Source: Rhodospirillales bacterium RIFCSPLOWO2_12_FULL_67_15
Lineage (GTDB): Bacteria; Pseudomonadota; Alphaproteobacteria; Rhodospirillales; 2-12-FULL-67-15
Length of the DNA: 12,504 nucleotides
Reading direction: 5' to 3'
NCBI GenBank assembly: GCA_001830475.1
Contig: MIAC01000245.1
Coordinates: 314 to 12,817, forward strand
The position numbers and the translations under genes are program-made. The notes beneath the pieces were generated by a model. That model ran no database searches and was not told where the DNA came from. It was given only the letters and a program-made list of their open reading frames with translations. Within the stretch, counting starts at the first letter, position 1, and every line of letters starts with the position of its first letter. Positions 1 through 7,271 of the stretch are shown here, in pieces.

Positions 1-569
1 TGGACAGTATTACGCGATTCGCCATGGCCCAGCGCGAGATCGGGCTCACGGCCGGCGAGCCGCCGGCGAGCCGCGGCTACACGCCTTCGGTCTTCGCCGA
101 ACTGCCCAAGCTGCTCGAACGCGCGGGCCCGGGCCGGGAGGGTCAGGGCAACATCACCGGCTTATTCACCGTGCTGGTCGAAGGCGACGACCACAACGAG
201 CCCGTGGCCGACTCCGTGCGCGGCATCCTGGACGGCCACATCGTGCTCGACCGGCCAATCGCGGAGCGCGGCCGCTATCCGGCGATCAATGTGTTGCGCA
301 GCATCTCGCGCGCTATGCCGACCTGCAATACCGAGGCCGAGAACGCCATTGTCGATCGCGCCCGCCGGCTGATCGCGTCCTACGAGGACATGGCGGAGTT
401 GATCAGGCTCGGCGCCTATCGGCGCGGCTCCGATCCCGCGGTGGACGAGGCGATCCGCTATTACCCCGCGATCGAGAATTTCCTGCGCCAAGGCAAGCAA
501 GATCGCACCGAGCTCGCCGATTGTTATCGGCTGCTGGCGCAGGCGCTCGACATGCCGCCGCCGCAATGA
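1..569 (+). CDS. fliI: FliI, flagellar type III export ATPase (3' part; 5' end outside window)
   Basis: FliI is the F1-like hexameric ATPase on the cytoplasmic side of the flagellar export gate and helps unload and deliver substrates. The reading frame is already open at position 3 and encodes [15 protein letters not shown], the conserved segment found in FliI and F1 beta subunits. It continues through [20 protein letters not shown] and [31 protein letters not shown] lies where related ATPases carry the arginine finger; that role is by analogy. The C-terminal helical domain follows, and the protein ends in TGA at 567-569. About 188 residues are visible. The Walker A and B motifs lie upstream and cannot be checked. 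The ATG at 24 is internal, not a start. fliJ begins 16 nt downstream, so the two are co-transcribed. Confidence 0.96.
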   Translation, partial: DSITRFAMAQREIGLTAGEPPASRGYTPSVFAELPKLLERAGPGREGQGNITGLFTVLVEGDDHNEPVADSVRGILDGHIVLDRPIAERGRYPAINVLRSISRAMPTCNTEAENAIVDRARRLIASYEDMAELIRLGAYRRGSDPAVDEAIRYYPAIENFLRQGKQDRTELADCYRLLAQALDMPPPQ

Positions 570-585
570 AGGAGATTGATGAACC

Positions 586-1020
586 GTGGCCAAGAACCTC
601 AAAGGACTGATCCGGCTTCACCAATGGGTGGTGGACGAGAAACGCCGCAAGCTGGGCGAACTCCTGAAGATGCTGGTCGAGCTCGAGGAACAGGCCCGCC
701 GCCTGGAAGCGGAGGTCGTCGAGGAACAGAAGGCGGCGGCGAAAGCGCCGGAAACGGCCGGTTTTCTCTACGGCAACTATGCCCGCCACGTCATCGAACG
801 GCGCGAACGGCTGGCCAAGTCCATCGCCAGCATGGAGCAACAAACCGCCGCCGCGCGCGAGGAGCTGAACGAAGCCTACCGCGAGATCAAGAAATTCCAG
901 GTCGCGCAGGAGGTCCGGGATCGCCGCGCCGCCCTTGAGGCCGCGCGCCGCGAGCAGAACGTTCTCGACGAGGTTGGACTCATCATGCATCGCCGCCGAC
1001 GGCGGATGTCGGTGCGATAA
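586..1020 (+). CDS. fliJ: FliJ, flagellar export chaperone/ATPase stalk protein
   Basis: The 144-residue product is the usual length for FliJ. It is almost entirely charged, heptad-like helix (about residues 10-130, rich in E, R, K, A and L), as expected of the antiparallel coiled coil that sits in the centre of the FliI hexamer like the gamma subunit of F1. The N-terminus MAKNLKGLIRLHQWVVDEKRRK matches the family pattern of a basic start followed by a long helix. The start is a GTG at 586, preceded by AAGGAG at 569-574, which overlaps the fliI stop. The nearby ATG at 579 is in another frame. The tail HRRRRRMSVR is very basic. Sequence conservation in FliJ is low, so position directly after fliI is an important part of the call. 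Confidence 0.9.
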   Translation: MAKNLKGLIRLHQWVVDEKRRKLGELLKMLVELEEQARRLEAEVVEEQKAAAKAPETAGFLYGNYARHVIERRERLAKSIASMEQQTAAAREELNEAYREIKKFQVAQEVRDRRAALEAARREQNVLDEVGLIMHRRRRRMSVR

Positions 1021-1045
1021 TATCGGCGGCCGTCAAATCTCGTTC

Positions 1046-1145
1046 CGTCATGCCCGCGTCCTTCGACACGCGCGCCTCATCCTGAGGGCGAGCGAAGCGA
1101 GCGTCTCGAAGGAGAAGCGCACGGCTCAGGACGAGGCGGGCATCC
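1046..1145. repeat. Nested inverted-repeat intergenic element
   Basis: Several pairs of inverted arms are stacked in about 100 bases. The outer pair is ATGCCCGC (1050-1057) with GCGGGCAT (1136-1143). An inner pair is CCTTCGA (1060-1066) with TCGAAGG (1106-1112). TCCTGAG (1080-1086) pairs with CTCAGGA (1125-1131), and CCTCA/TGAGG (1075-1079, 1083-1087) forms a small palindrome. The wording (GTCATGCCCGCG, CTCATCCTGAGG, GCGAGCGTCTCGAAGG, GGGCATCCAGCG) resembles dispersed intergenic repeats common in alphaproteobacterial genomes; that comparison is from memory. No protein-coding frame here looks real. The element lies between the ends of converging fliJ and the fliK-like gene. Confidence 0.7.
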
Positions 1146-1158
1146 AGCGATGTCATGG

Positions 1159-1178
1159 CCCCCCGCTTGCGCGGGGGG
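1159..1178. terminator. GC-rich hairpin between converging operons, possible bidirectional terminator
   Basis: A perfect 8-bp stem, CCCCCCGC (1159-1166) with GCGGGGGG (1171-1178), encloses the loop TTGC. It lies 139 nt past the fliJ stop and 26 nt past the fliK-like stop, where both operons need to end. Neither side has a clear T-run, so it is not a classical intrinsic terminator. It could instead be part of the adjacent repeat element, or could stabilise 3' ends. Confidence 0.4.
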
Positions 1179-1203
1179 ACAATAACGAACATTACGGACG
1201 GAA

Positions 1204-2892
1204 TCAGGCGATGATGGCGCCGCTGCCACGCAAAAGATATTCGGCCTGAACCTCGACGAATCCGTTCGCCCGCGCATCGAACACCACCAGACCGACGATT
1301 CCTGTTGCGCCGGCGGCTGCGGCGAATAGGCGCCGGATGTCCTCGCGCATGACCGCCGGCAGAGGTTCGGCCGTCCGGACCACCAGATCGAGCCTCTTTT
1401 CCTTGCGCCGGACCAGACCGTCGATCTGAATCCGCCCCAACCGGCTGAGGGTCACGTCGACGACGAAGCGCGTGCTTTCGCCCGCGCCGTCGGGATCGTC
1501 GCGGCCTCCCCGCCGGGTCAGAATGCGCAGTTGTTCCACCGCCGTCTGGGCGTTGAAGGGGACCACGGCGACGCGCCAGTCGCCGGCGCCGGGATCGTCG
1601 GCGACGCGGGCGAGCTCGCGGAAATCCTCGTTCAAGCGACGCAGGAGATCGGGCCGGCTCCGGGTCAAGGCGCGCACCACGTCCTCGCCGAGCCAGGCGA
1701 CAATATCTCCCGCCTTGAGGGCGGCAAGGAACATGATGATTCCAGAGGCGAGGGTCGAGTCCGGCCGCGCCAGCTGCGTCCCGATCAAAACGCGATGCAA
1801 TTCGGGAGCGTCGCGCTTGAGGAGGGTGACTGTGTCCTCGAGCGCCGGCCAGCCGCGCGCAACCAGCGGCGGGGCGCGGCCATCGGTTCCGGCCGAAGGA
1901 GGTCGCGGCGGCCCCGCGAGCTCGAGCGTCAGACGCAGGCCCTTGGGCAACGCTTCGGCCGTGGCGAGGAGCATGGGCCCGGCCTCTGTTTCAACGATCG
2001 TATTTCCCGGTGTGGACGAAACCACCGTCGCGGCGAGACTGTGACCCGGGACGAGCGGCGCGGTCCCGGTCGGCACGGACGCGGATGGGGAATCGACGCG
2101 CATGGCGCTCACCCGCATCGCGACGGTCGTTCCCGGAGGGAGGAGGACGCGTGGCTCGGCGGAGCCCAAAGTGGCTCCACCGCGGGCGGCCGGCGTGGTT
2201 CCGCCCTCGGCGAGGCCACGCGACGATTGCGGGACGGCCGGAGCCTGGTCGGCGCGGGACGAGGTCAGCCAAGACAGCGCCCAGGACACCTTTGCCGGAA
2301 GCGCCGCGAGCCTCCCTCCGACAACGGCGCCAAGCTGGGCGACGCGCGCCGAGAGCGTTGATTGATAAGCGGAATCGGGGAGGAAAAGAGACGAAGAAAT
2401 TGCCGCCGGCGAACCCGCAGTCCGGAACGTGGACTGGGGCGTGGCGCGAAGCAGTGTCGCGTCCATCACGGTACCGACCTGGATGCGGTCCAAGACGGGC
2501 GACGCCGAAGACGCCGCCGGGGCCCGATCGGGCGAGGGCACACCCAGGCTGGGCCCGGGCGTCGCGCCCGGGCGGGGCACGCCGGCAAGCGGCTGGCCGT
2601 TCACGGACAGGATCAGAAGCTGAACGGCGGGCGCCTGCAGCGCGACCTGCAGGACAAGCCGGGCGTCAGCGGGAAGCGGCAGGGACGTCTTGAGATCGAA
2701 ACTGCCGAGGGCGGTCTGGACCAAGATCTTGTTCAAGGGCAGGTCCGCCGATAGCACAATGGCTTCAAGACGCGCGCCGGGGGGCAATGCGAGAAGCGGC
2801 GGCGGCGGAGCCGGAATGGTGGCGATCGGAACCGGGGCCGGCGCCGGGGCGGGCGGCGCCGGAAGGGCCGTGGGCGGGGGGACGGTGGTCAT
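1204..2892 (-). CDS. fliK: FliK-like flagellar hook-length control protein
   Basis: The 562-residue protein has an extremely proline- and alanine-rich N-terminus (residues 4-37) and low-complexity linkers around 105-135 and 215-250. Two similar beta-rich modules lie at about 38-83 and 282-325. A C-terminal globular region, about 439-540, runs from WRVAVVPFNAQTAVEQLRIL through a strand containing VDVTLSRLGRIQIDGLV to LDLVVRTAEPLPAVMREDIR. This strand-and-helix pattern resembles the FliK C-terminal (Flg_hook) domain that switches export specificity once the hook is complete. The ATG at 2890-2892 overlaps the stop of the MinD-like gene by 4 nt (ATGA), which suggests translational coupling. The frame stays open upstream to 3579, but that part is the shadow of the neighbouring gene. 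The assignment rests on architecture and operon position; FliK is poorly conserved, so treat the symbol as probable. Confidence 0.6.
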   Translation of the reverse strand: MTTVPPPTALPAPPAPAPAPVPIATIPAPPPPLLALPPGARLEAIVLSADLPLNKILVQTALGSFDLKTSLPLPADARLVLQVALQAPAVQLLILSVNGQPLAGVPRPGATPGPSLGVPSPDRAPAASSASPVLDRIQVGTVMDATLLRATPQSTFRTAGSPAAISSSLFLPDSAYQSTLSARVAQLGAVVGGRLAALPAKVSWALSWLTSSRADQAPAVPQSSRGLAEGGTTPAARGGATLGSAEPRVLLPPGTTVAMRVSAMRVDSPSASVPTGTAPLVPGHSLAATVVSSTPGNTIVETEAGPMLLATAEALPKGLRLTLELAGPPRPPSAGTDGRAPPLVARGWPALEDTVTLLKRDAPELHRVLIGTQLARPDSTLASGIIMFLAALKAGDIVAWLGEDVVRALTRSRPDLLRRLNEDFRELARVADDPGAGDWRVAVVPFNAQTAVEQLRILTRRGGRDDPDGAGESTRFVVDVTLSRLGRIQIDGLVRRKEKRLDLVVRTAEPLPAVMREDIRRLFAAAAGATGIVGLVVFDARANGFVEVQAEYLLRGSGAIIA

Positions 2893-3680
2893 GTCCCGGT
2901 GAGACGGCGGGCGATGGTCTCCACGTCGAGCGCCGCCTCGCTGTTGGGATAGCGGGTGAGCAGCGATGTTTGGCTGCGAATCGCCTCGCGCACCTTTGCG
3001 TCGCGGCGGATGATGCCCAGGAGCGGCGGGGACATCTTCAGGAATCCCTGACAGGCCTTGAGCAGCGTGTGATAGGTCCGTTCGCCTTCCGTGGTCGAAT
3101 TGGCGACGTTGACGACGATGCGAATATCTCGGCCGGGCCGTTCGGCGTTGATCATCTTGATGAAGGCGTAAGCGTCGGTCAGCGAGGTCGGCTCGTCGGT
3201 GGCGAGCACGACGCACGTCGCCGCACCGTGGGAAAGCTGGCGCACGGTCCGTTCGACCCCGGCGCCGAGATCGAGAATCACCTGGTCGTAGGAGGCGGCA
3301 AGCATGGCGATGTCGTCGCTGAGCATCTGGACGCGGCTTGCCGCGAGGTTGGCGAAGTTGCCGGAACCGGATCGGCCGGCGATCACATCGAAGCCGCCGT
3401 CGGGGTATGCCGTCACCGCCTGGGGCAGCGTCAACCGGCCCGCGATCACGGCGCCGAGATCGTATTTGGGCATCAGGCCGAGCTGGATATCGAGATTGGC
3501 GAGTCCGAGATCGCCGTCGAATAGAAGCGCCCGCCTTCCTGTGCGCGTCAGCGCGTGGGCGAGCGTGATGGCGAACCACGTCTTGCCGACCCCGCCCTTG
3601 CCGGACGCGATGGCAACGATATTGCTCGCCTTGGCTCGCGGCGAAGGCGTCGGTACGGGGGCGAAGGGGATCGAGGTCAT
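2889..3680 (-). CDS. flhG: FlhG/MinD-like P-loop ATPase (flagellar number/placement)
   Basis: The 263-residue protein belongs to the ParA/MinD deviant-Walker family. The P-loop GKGGVGKT is at residues 27-34 with the signature lysine K28. The switch region FDGDLGLANLD follows at 54-64, and Walker B VILDLGAGV is around 134-142 with D137. In the family, FlhG/FleN/YlxH proteins limit the number or set the site of flagella, usually together with the SRP-type GTPase FlhF. Here the gene follows flhA by 46 nt, the place where flhF often stands, and no flhF is present in the window. The N-terminus (MTSIPFAPVPTPSPRAKASN) shows no DQAxxLR motif, by which FlhG proteins stimulate FlhF. The tail ALDVETIARRLTGT could be the membrane-binding amphipathic helix. 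ATPase class is certain; the exact role is inferred from context. Confidence 0.85.
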   Translation of the reverse strand: MTSIPFAPVPTPSPRAKASNIVAIASGKGGVGKTWFAITLAHALTRTGRRALLFDGDLGLANLDIQLGLMPKYDLGAVIAGRLTLPQAVTAYPDGGFDVIAGRSGSGNFANLAASRVQMLSDDIAMLAASYDQVILDLGAGVERTVRQLSHGAATCVVLATDEPTSLTDAYAFIKMINAERPGRDIRIVVNVANSTTEGERTYHTLLKACQGFLKMSPPLLGIIRRDAKVREAIRSQTSLLTRYPNSEAALDVETIARRLTGT

Positions 3681-3709
3681 GGGGGCGCGGATTCGGACGA
3701 GAGGTACTC

Positions 3710-3731
3710 TTTGACCCCCGGCCGGGTCAAA
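3710..3731 (-). other. Perfect stem-loop at the flhA-flhG junction
   Basis: TTTGACCC (3710-3717) and GGGTCAAA (3724-3731) form a perfect 8-bp stem around a 6-base CCGGCC loop. The stem includes the flhA stop codon (3727-3729). In the transcript it lies 29 nt before the flhG start and is not followed by a U-run. It could be an mRNA processing or stabilising element, a partial attenuator, or an operator-like dyad. No function can be read from sequence alone. Confidence 0.55.
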
Positions 3732-5853
3732 TCTGCCCGACGGTCTTGATGCGGGCTTTGGGATGAATCTCGTTTTGCGACATGACGATGGTCATCGGCC
3801 GGAAGCGCTCGACGATGGAACGAACGTAAGGCCGGATGGCGGGGCTGGTCAACAGCACCGCGGTTTCGCCCGCCATCGCTTGACGTTCGAAGATGGAGCG
3901 CAGCGTGCCGATGAAGTCATGCAGCTTGGTCGGAGGCACCGACAGCTGCTTGTCGTCGCCGGTGCCGACAAGGGATTCGGCGAAGACCTGCTCCCAACCC
4001 GGCGAGAGCGTCACCAGTGGGATGAAACCCGCGGCGTTGGCGTTCTGGTCGCTGATCTGGCGCGCCAGCCGGGCGCGGACGTGCTCGGTGATCAGCATGA
4101 CGTTGCGGGTGTGGCCGCAGGCTTCGGAAATGCCTTCGAGAATGGTGGGCAAGTCGCGGATGGAGACGCGCTCGGCGAGCAGATTCTGCAGCACCCGCTG
4201 GATGCCTCCGAGCGAGATTTGGGACGGAACCATGTCGGCGATCAGCTTGTGATGCTGCTTGTCCATCTCGTCGATCAGCTTTTGCGTCTCGGCGTAGGAC
4301 AGCAACTCGGCCATGTTGTCCTTGATCACCTCGGTCAGGTGGGTGGTGATGACGGTCGCCGGATCGACCACCGTATAGCCGCGGAACAGCGCCTCTTCGC
4401 GGCTGGCCTCCTCGATCCACATGGCGGGCAGGCCGAAGGTCGGCTCGGTGGTCTTTTCGCCGGGCAGCGAGATGTCCTCGCCGCGCGGATCCATGACCAG
4501 CAGCATGTTGGGGCGGAGATCGCCGCGGCCGGATTCGATCTCCTTGACGCGGACGACGTAGGTGTTGGCCGGAAGCTGCATGTTGTCCTGGATGCGCACC
4601 GGCGGCATGACGAAGCCGACCTCGGTTGCCATCTGGCGGCGGAGCGCCTTGATCTGGTCGGTCAGCTTCTGGCCCTCGCGCGGGGCATTGATGAGCGAGA
4701 GCAGCCCGTAGCCGAGCTCGAGGCGGATGTAGTCGATCTTGAGCGCGGCCGCGATCGGTTCCTCGGCGGTCGGCTTCTTTTCGATGGTTTTTTCCTCGTC
4801 CTTGCGGCGGGTTTCGTCGCGCTCGCGGCGCAGAGTCTCGCGCCAGACCATGAAGGCGATGCCGCCGGCGAAGGTCGCCATAATCAGGAACGGCAGGGCG
4901 GGAATGGCGGGAACCAAGGCGAGGGTGAGCATCAGGACGCTGACCAGGCCGAGCGCGCGGGGCTGCCCGCCGAGCTGGAGGAACAGCGCTTTATCGGTCG
5001 CTCCGGCGAGGCCGGCCTTGGTGACGACCATGCCGGCGGCGGTCGAGACGAGTATCGCCGGGATTTGGGTTATCAGGCCGTCGCCGACGCTGAGGCGGGT
5101 GTAGGTGTCGGCGGCCTGGGCGAAGGTCACCCCTTTTTGCGCAATGCCGATGATCATGCCGCCGATGATGTTGATGAAGATGATGAGCAATCCGGCGATG
5201 GCGTCGCCGCGCACGAACTTGGCGGCGCCGTCCATGGCGCCGTAGAAGGTGCTCTCGTCCTCGAGCCCACGCCGGCGTTTGCGCGCCTCGTCCTCGTTGA
5301 TCAGACCCGAGGACAGGTCGGCGTCGATAGCCATCTGCTTGCCGGGCAGGGCGTCGAGGGTGAATCGGGCGGCGACTTCGGCGATGCGGCCCGAGCCCTT
5401 GGTGATGACGACGAAGTTCACGATCGTCAAGATCGAGAAGACGATCAGGCCGATGACGATGTTGCCGGCCATGACGAACCCGCCGAAGGCTTCGATGACG
5501 TGGCCGGCGGCGGCGGTTCCGGTGTGGCCTTCGGCCAGGATCAGGCGGGTCGAGGCTAAATTCAGCGCCAGCCGGATCAGGGTCGAGATCAAGAGAATGG
5601 TCGGGAACGCGCTGAAATCGAGCGGTCTCTCGATGAACAGCGCGATCATCAGGATCAGGACCGACAAGGTGAGCGAGAACGCGAGGCTGATGTCGAGGAG
5701 CCACTTCGGCAGCGGCAGAATGAGTACCGTCAGGATCGCAACGACGCCGAGCGCGAACAGGATGTCGCCTCGACGCGCCAACCCCGCCAGCTGCGCGCGG
5801 ACCGCGGGGGAAATGATGGCGGGAAGAGTAGTTTGGGGCGCGGCGTCGGCCAT
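3727..5853 (-). CDS. flhA: FlhA, flagellar type III export gate protein
   Basis: The product has 708 residues, a normal FlhA length. FlhA forms the nonameric ring of the export gate: the membrane part takes part in proton-driven export, and the cytosolic part docks chaperone-substrate complexes. The N-terminal half (about 30-330) holds multiple hydrophobic spans, with the conserved block FPTILLISTLIRLALNLAST at 83-102. The FHIPEP family region is at 151-180, TKGSGRIAEVAARFTLDALP followed by GKQMAIDADL. D177/D179 fall in the stretch containing the aspartate tied to energy coupling in Salmonella FlhA. After a charged linker (about 340-365) comes the cytosolic domain, about 370-708. The ATG at 5851-5853 has only a weak Shine-Dalgarno. 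The gene starts 40 nt after flbD, within the fliF operon. A 598-codon open frame on the opposite strand is a GC-rich shadow. Confidence 0.97.
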   Translation of the reverse strand: MADAAPQTTLPAIISPAVRAQLAGLARRGDILFALGVVAILTVLILPLPKWLLDISLAFSLTLSVLILMIALFIERPLDFSAFPTILLISTLIRLALNLASTRLILAEGHTGTAAAGHVIEAFGGFVMAGNIVIGLIVFSILTIVNFVVITKGSGRIAEVAARFTLDALPGKQMAIDADLSSGLINEDEARKRRRGLEDESTFYGAMDGAAKFVRGDAIAGLLIIFINIIGGMIIGIAQKGVTFAQAADTYTRLSVGDGLITQIPAILVSTAAGMVVTKAGLAGATDKALFLQLGGQPRALGLVSVLMLTLALVPAIPALPFLIMATFAGGIAFMVWRETLRRERDETRRKDEEKTIEKKPTAEEPIAAALKIDYIRLELGYGLLSLINAPREGQKLTDQIKALRRQMATEVGFVMPPVRIQDNMQLPANTYVVRVKEIESGRGDLRPNMLLVMDPRGEDISLPGEKTTEPTFGLPAMWIEEASREEALFRGYTVVDPATVITTHLTEVIKDNMAELLSYAETQKLIDEMDKQHHKLIADMVPSQISLGGIQRVLQNLLAERVSIRDLPTILEGISEACGHTRNVMLITEHVRARLARQISDQNANAAGFIPLVTLSPGWEQVFAESLVGTGDDKQLSVPPTKLHDFIGTLRSIFERQAMAGETAVLLTSPAIRPYVRSIVERFRPMTIVMSQNEIHPKARIKTVGQI

Positions 5854-5893
5854 AACGGGTGCCAGGGATGGTGGCGAAGCGGTTTATGCGTTC

Positions 5894-7231
5894 TTAGACC
5901 GCGGGGCGCTCGCCTTCGCGCGGGAGCGGAACAGCGAAGCCTTCCTCGTTGTACTGCTTCAGCTTGTTGCGCAGCGTGCGGATGGAGATGCCGAGGATGT
6001 TGGCGGCATGCGTGCGGTTGCCGAGGCAATGGGCGAGCGTGTCGATGATCAATTCGCGCTCGACGTCGGCGACGGTGCGGCCGACGCGGGCGGCGCCGTT
6101 GCCCGATCCCGCCGTGGCCCCCGCCGCCGTCCGGGAACCGCCGAGGACGATCGCCTCGGGCCCGATCTCCGGCCCGGCCGAGAGCAAAACAGCCCGGTGG
6201 AGCGAATTTTCGAGCTCGCGCACGTTGCCCGGCCAGGAATGACGCTTGAGCTTCGCCAATGCCTCGGCCGAGATCGCGGGCAGCTTGATGCCGTTGGCCT
6301 CGGCGTGCTTGCGCACGAAGTGCTCGGCCAGGACGGGAATATCCTCGGGCCGCTCGGCCAGCGCCGGGATGTGCAGGTTGACGACGTTAAGCCGGAAGAA
6401 AAGGTCTTGGCGGAAGCGGCCTTGGGCGATTTCGTCATCGAGGACGCGGTTGGAAGTGGCAAGAATGCGGACGTCTATTTTGATCGGATGGCCGCCGCCC
6501 AAGCGGTCGATCTCTCGTTCCTGGATCGCCCGCAGGAGCTTGGCCTGGATGCGGACGTCCATCTCGCTGATTTCGTCGAGCAGCAAGGTCCCGCCTTTGG
6601 CTTCCTCGAACTTGCCGAGGCGGCGGGCGACCGCACCGGTAAAGGCGCCTTTCTCGTAGCCGAACAGCTCCGATTCGAGCAGGGTTTCGGGAATGGCGGC
6701 ACAGTTGACGGCGACAAAGCGATGGTTCCTGCGCTTTGACTTGCCGTGCAGATAACGCGCCAGCATCTCCTTGCCGGTACCCGAAGCGCCGGTGATCAGG
6801 ACGCTGGCGTCGCTGGGCGCGATTTGGTCGGCGATCTTGAGTACGTCCGTCATTTTCGGATCGCGGCTGACAAGAGTGGTGCTTTCCTCGGTCACGGCCT
6901 CGAGCACGGCGGCGATCAGTTCGGCGCTGGGCGGCAGCGGCACGTATTCCTTGGCGCCGGCGCGGATCGCCTGGACCGCGGCGCGCGTTTCGTTGCCGAC
7001 TCCGCAGGCGACCACCGGCGCGTTGATCCGCTCGGACTGGAGACTTTTCACCAAGAAGGCGATGTCGAGCCGGACGTCGGCCATGATCAGGTCGGCGCCC
7101 TGGCCGGCGCGCAGGGATTCGAGCGCGGCCTCGACATTGTCCACCTGGGCGACGCTGGCGCCGCGCTCGATGGCGATGCGCGCGGCCGCGCCGATCTGAC
7201 CGTCGAGGTTGCCGATGATGAGCAAGCGCAT
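5894..7231 (-). CDS. flbD: FlbD, sigma-54-dependent flagellar transcription regulator
   Basis: The 445-residue protein has three parts. The receiver-like domain (1-115) starts MRLLIIGNLDGQIGAAARIA and contains GAKEYVPLPPSAELIAAVLE, which matches Caulobacter FlbD as I remember it. The AAA+ domain (about 125-350) carries Walker A GASGTGKE at 148-155, the sigma-54 contact loop GAFTGA at 195-200 and Walker B GGTLLLDE at 213-220. A Fis-type helix-turn-helix lies near the C-terminus (TLAHCLGNRTHAANILGISI and onward). FlbD proteins activate late flagellar genes with RpoN and, in Caulobacter, repress the fliF promoter. D52 sits near the usual phosphorylation site, but the acidic pair normally near the N-terminus of receivers is replaced by GN. 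A GAAGG Shine-Dalgarno precedes the ATG at 7229-7231. The gene lies between fliN and flhA, exactly as in Caulobacter. Confidence 0.95.
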   Translation of the reverse strand: MRLLIIGNLDGQIGAAARIAIERGASVAQVDNVEAALESLRAGQGADLIMADVRLDIAFLVKSLQSERINAPVVACGVGNETRAAVQAIRAGAKEYVPLPPSAELIAAVLEAVTEESTTLVSRDPKMTDVLKIADQIAPSDASVLITGASGTGKEMLARYLHGKSKRRNHRFVAVNCAAIPETLLESELFGYEKGAFTGAVARRLGKFEEAKGGTLLLDEISEMDVRIQAKLLRAIQEREIDRLGGGHPIKIDVRILATSNRVLDDEIAQGRFRQDLFFRLNVVNLHIPALAERPEDIPVLAEHFVRKHAEANGIKLPAISAEALAKLKRHSWPGNVRELENSLHRAVLLSAGPEIGPEAIVLGGSRTAAGATAGSGNGAARVGRTVADVERELIIDTLAHCLGNRTHAANILGISIRTLRNKLKQYNEEGFAVPLPREGERPAV

Positions 7232-7251
7232 GAACTGGTGCCTTCTCTGTT

Positions 7252-7271
7252 TCCTGTCCGGGCCGACAGGA
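7252..7271 (-). other. Perfect stem-loop in the fliN-flbD spacer
   Basis: TCCTGTC (7252-7258) pairs perfectly with GACAGGA (7265-7271) around a 6-base loop. It lies directly after the fliN stop codon and 20 nt before the flbD start, with no U-run after it. A role in mRNA processing, stability or setting the level of flbD relative to the structural genes is possible but not shown. Confidence 0.5.

Noticed and set aside
935..1277. Small open frames across the fliJ / fliK-like gap
   Set aside because: They run through the palindromic repeat, have no homology I recognise and no convincing ribosome binding site.
1204..3579. A 791-residue version of the FliK-like protein
   Set aside because: The extra N-terminal part is an arginine-rich shadow of the MinD-like gene in another frame. 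The ATG at 2892 gives a 4-base overlap and a sensible Pro-rich start.
3763..5559. 598-codon open frame on the plus strand
   Set aside because: It lies wholly antisense to flhA, and its product is a compositional mix rich in G, D, H and R without family motifs. Long antisense frames are expected opposite GC-rich genes.
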